A stretch of DNA of 64,000 nucleotides. Source: Diadema setosum. Lineage: Eukaryota > Echinodermata > Echinoidea > Diadematoida > Diadematidae. The DNA lies in NCBI RefSeq assembly GCF_964275005.1, contig NC_092699.1:22926333-22990332 (forward strand). Reading direction: 5' to 3'. Under the pieces are notes generated by a model, which did no database searches, was not told the DNA's origin, and worked only from the letters and a program-made list of their open reading frames with translations. Made by a program: the position numbers and the translations under genes. The first letter of the stretch is position 1. Each line of letters begins with the position of its first letter. Below, piece by piece: positions 61,365-64,000 of this stretch.

Positions 61365-62839
61365 GTACATTTTGTCTGAGAGCGCTGGCATATGGATTAT
61401 ACCTTAATCACACAAGGAATCCCGTGGAGCAATGAGTGCTTGTTTTGCATTATTATAAAAAATTGTGCGCCATAATGGAAAGAAAACAATGAAGTACACA
61501 CGTAGCTTCACTAATCAAAGATGTATGACGTCAAGATGCTGTGAAAGCCACTGTATTACTTTTTGACCCTTCCACCCCACCATCAGAGCAGTGCACGTGG
61601 CGCTATACAAAAATCGAACACTTGTCTGCCTGTCCGTAACGGCCCCCTGTTCCTTCTGTTTGTTATGCAGTGACAAATGTCACTGCATGAAGCACATGCT
61701 TACGAATCACATTTCCTTTTTTTTTAAGACATCCATGAAATACATTTGATTCTCTGAATCAAGACAAAAGAAGTCAACCTCGTGAAATTCATACAGTTTT
61801 TTATCTTGCCGCGGTTATTCACCTCCTGACAAACGATTAAGAACAAAACCTAATTCTTTTTTTTCTTTTTTTCTTTTTTTGCGACAGAGCAAGGAGAGTC
61901 GGTATGAACTCTATCCTCCCACATAGTATTAGTCAAAGGAACACCACAGCACAGGTCTAATCCATCAAGCTGTCATGAGGATGAGTCTAAGGCTTAAAGC
62001 TGATCTGCCACCTAATACGTGATGTACATACTATAAGATAAATGGATCATATGCGGCAGAGAGCTCACCAGTCTGAGTGATGATTTTCCCGTACGGAAAA
62101 CGTTAAGCCTTTAATGGTAGTGGGGGTGGGCGGATGCTGTGTGGGTGTCGAGTGGAAAACAGGTGGCGCTTGCAGAAGGTGTATGTACCAACACATGATT
62201 CAAAGAGGCCAGATAAGTAAGCTAATGTATTCTTCGTGCATGCACAAAAGTGTATGTGTTAAACTGCTTCTGGAAGTACTAAATCCTGATTTAGGTACTA
62301 GATCTAGATCGACATGCATGATTTGCAATTTCTAAAAGTTGAGGCATTTGATAGTCTAGAAGCGTTCAGACACCTGTTGGCCAAGATCGTGTAGACGTTA
62401 TACGGACAAGTTGTAAGAGCTTGGATTGTGAGGGGAGCTATATACGTGTATGTATAGTTTCATTAATATGTTGTTAATCATGATTCTTCATGATAATACT
62501 CACGCGACAATAATAGTTTTTTTTTTTTTTTCAATTTAACCTTTCATTACGAGATTCTGATTTCCCATGCTGGCAAAATAATCATGGCAGAATGATGATA
62601 ATACGACTTCATTATTATTCCTGAGGGTAGGCAGCTCTTCAGTGTTGGCACTGATCATGCTGATATTCCAAATGGACCCTGTTGTTATCATGATCTCGGC
62701 ACTGCGAAATACCACTTCTCATACACACTACAAGCGGGGTTCCCACTATCGTGTGATCCGTTACGAACATCACGATTGTCCAATAGTAACTGATCGTGGA
62801 AGTTTCGTTCAACTCATGTGAAATTTCGCGTTTGGAGAC

Positions 62840-62889
62840 GAGTTGATGCGAGTCGATACGAGTTGGTGCGCTTTGATGCGACATGGTCA
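62840..62889 (+). repeat. 10-bp tandem array upstream of the Harbinger transposase
   Basis: Units GAGTTGATGC, GAGTCGATAC, GAGTTGGTGC, GCTTTGATGC and a weaker GACATGGTCA follow each other with an exact 10-bp period. It lies about 320 bp upstream of the TATA box, where subterminal repeats of a transposon end could be. A protein-binding array is possible. Confidence 0.6.
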
Positions 62890-63158
62890 CGATTGGTTTA
62901 TTTCAAGCAATACAATCTGCAACAATCTGGTTTCCCGCTTAGCGTAGATGCGATACAATACAATTATCCCGATTAACTCGCCGATTGGGTCCCAATCTCA
63001 CATGATCATAACGATCAGGGTTCCCCATCTGTTAGACGCGTCCAGATACGTTCCAGTGGATCATCATGAACCAATGCACTCTGTTGCGATATGATACGTC
63101 TTTGGCAATCATGATCGGGAGCAAAGACGATTTTGAGCCACGATTGGACCCTGACGGG

Positions 63159-63166
63159 TATAAATA
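63159..63166 (+). promoter_or_regulatory. TATA box of the transposase gene
   Basis: TATAAATA stands about 77 bases before the ATG at 63243, giving room for a start site near 63190 and a short leader. It is preceded by G/C-containing sequence (CTGACGGG). A strong TATA box is plausible for an autonomous transposon gene. Confidence 0.55.
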
Positions 63167-63242
63167 CAGCCCCACTGACCACGGACTTCAATTGTTTCTA
63201 GAACTTCTACGGAGTTAACATCCCAACCTACAGACGCTAAAA

Positions 63243-64000
63243 ATGACAGAATTTGAGGAAGACAACGTCACACTTGCAGTGTTACTTTTTGCTTACATCA
63301 CCGCCAGTGAGGAAGAAGATGAGCAGTTAGACCAGCCACAATCCCAACCACGAAAGGTCAGGAGAGCTGCAGCCAGGCAGCTCTGGGTACAACCATGGCT
63401 CACAGAGTGAATGAGACAACACTTTGGTCAGTCCTCCGGCTTTCTAGACACCCTGCAGTTGAGACTGCAATGGATGATCCAGTAACTTCCCAAAACTACA
63501 CAAGGCTTACACCGCGGCTCTTCGATGGAGTCTTGCAAAGGGTAACCCCAGCAAAAGAGAGGGAACACACCACTTTCAGGCACCCTCTTTCACCCGGACT
63601 GAAACTGGCTGTGACACTGGTGCACCTTGCAACAGGTGACAGCTATCGGTCTCTTGCGTATGCCTTCAGGTGTATAGTGTCCAGCATCTCGAAGATGATT
63701 CCGAGCGTGTGCCGGGCTACTGTGCAAGCGTACAAAGATGAGGACACCACGTGTTCAGCTCACCCGTGACTCCTGAAGCCTGGAGAGCCGCAGTTAGCCA
63801 GTTTGAGCACAGATGGATTATCCCCCACGCAGTTGGGGCTCTGGATGGCAAACACTTTGCCATCAAGAAGCCATCCCACACTGGCAGCCTCTTCTACAAT
63901 TAAAAAGGCTCCTTTTCGATTTGTTCGCTCTTGCTGACGCAGATGGAAGTTTGTGTGGATCGAACTTGGTGGAAAAGGACACATGTCAGATGCTCAGATA
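63243..64000 (+). pseudogene. HARBI1-like: PIF/Harbinger transposase (HARBI1-like), decayed and truncated by the window
   Basis: It opens with an ATG and an acidic N terminus, then QLWVQPWLTE and a TGA (about 63407). The same frame continues with RQHFGQ, then shifts to the frame carrying SQNYTRLTPRLFDGVLQRVTP, SPGLKLAVTLVHLATGDSYR and YRSLAYAFRCIVSSISKMIP. A second shift near 63755 leads to [16 protein letters not shown] and [20 protein letters not shown], where ALDGKH holds the first catalytic Asp. A TAA follows at FYN, and a further shift leads to IELGGKGHMSDAQ with the second catalytic Asp. The third acidic residue is beyond the window. Intact relatives are RNase H-fold DDE nucleases that need a MYB-like partner. 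At least one stop, one TAA and three frame changes show it is not functional, unless the breaks are sequencing errors. Confidence 0.85.

Larger units (their letters stand above)
44787..62830. other. Repeat-rich region with no defensible gene
   Basis: This may be the upstream intron of the receptor or intergenic DNA. Apart from the elements listed separately it holds many G/C homopolymers (for example near 45318-45338, 48109-48121, 48182-48191, 49267-49282 and 59540-59552), a possible enhancer-like block at 51720-51970, and a 24-bp palindrome near 61666-61687 (ATGCAGTGACA...TGTCACTGCAT). ORFs here lack splice context, domains or coding-like composition. Confidence 0.5.

Overview
This is an AT-rich window from an animal nuclear genome. 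It has widely spaced exons with GT-AG introns, a C2H2 zinc-finger gene, a class C GPCR gene, many short non-autonomous DNA transposons, tRNA-derived SINEs and a Penelope-like retroelement remnant with hammerhead-like motifs. I see no bacterial or viral gene organisation. The gene content and repeat types fit a marine invertebrate, probably a deuterostome such as an echinoderm, but the species cannot be fixed from sequence alone.

Left part (about 5.4-20 kb, + strand): a ZNF384/ZNF362/rotund-squeeze/LIN-29-type transcription factor. Two small upstream coding exons (5586-5663, 7995-8058) join in frame to the large exon at 10306, which carries a poly-Gln tract and six C2H2 fingers. The large exon either ends at a stop (11732) or is spliced from a strong donor overlapping that stop to a small in-frame terminal exon (14796-14838). 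This gives two possible C termini and two 3' UTR regions.

Middle (about 20-27.7 kb): no gene seen. It holds trinucleotide arrays, a near-perfect palindrome at 22.2 kb, one copy of a dispersed repeat (23.4-24.0 kb), and a Penelope-like remnant (about 23.99-24.44 kb) whose two inverted arms each carry a hammerhead-ribozyme-like core, one per strand.

Centre-right (27.7-44.1 kb, - strand): the 3' four coding exons of a metabotropic-glutamate-receptor-like GPCR. They cover half of the Venus-flytrap ligand domain, the cysteine-rich linker, the 7TM domain and a short tail. All three junctions are phase-consistent. The first exons (signal peptide and first lobe) were not found and should lie beyond 44.1 kb. 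The lysine that contacts the ligand side-chain carboxylate in mGluR1 is replaced by Gln.

Right part (44.1-63.2 kb): no coding exon that I can defend. It is rich in foldback elements, SINEs, LINE 3' ends with pentanucleotide tails and microsatellites, and may be the upstream intron of the receptor. At the right edge (62.8-64.0 kb) lies a PIF/Harbinger transposase gene with its own TATA box and a 10-bp tandem array upstream. It is broken by stops and frameshifts and truncated by the window end.
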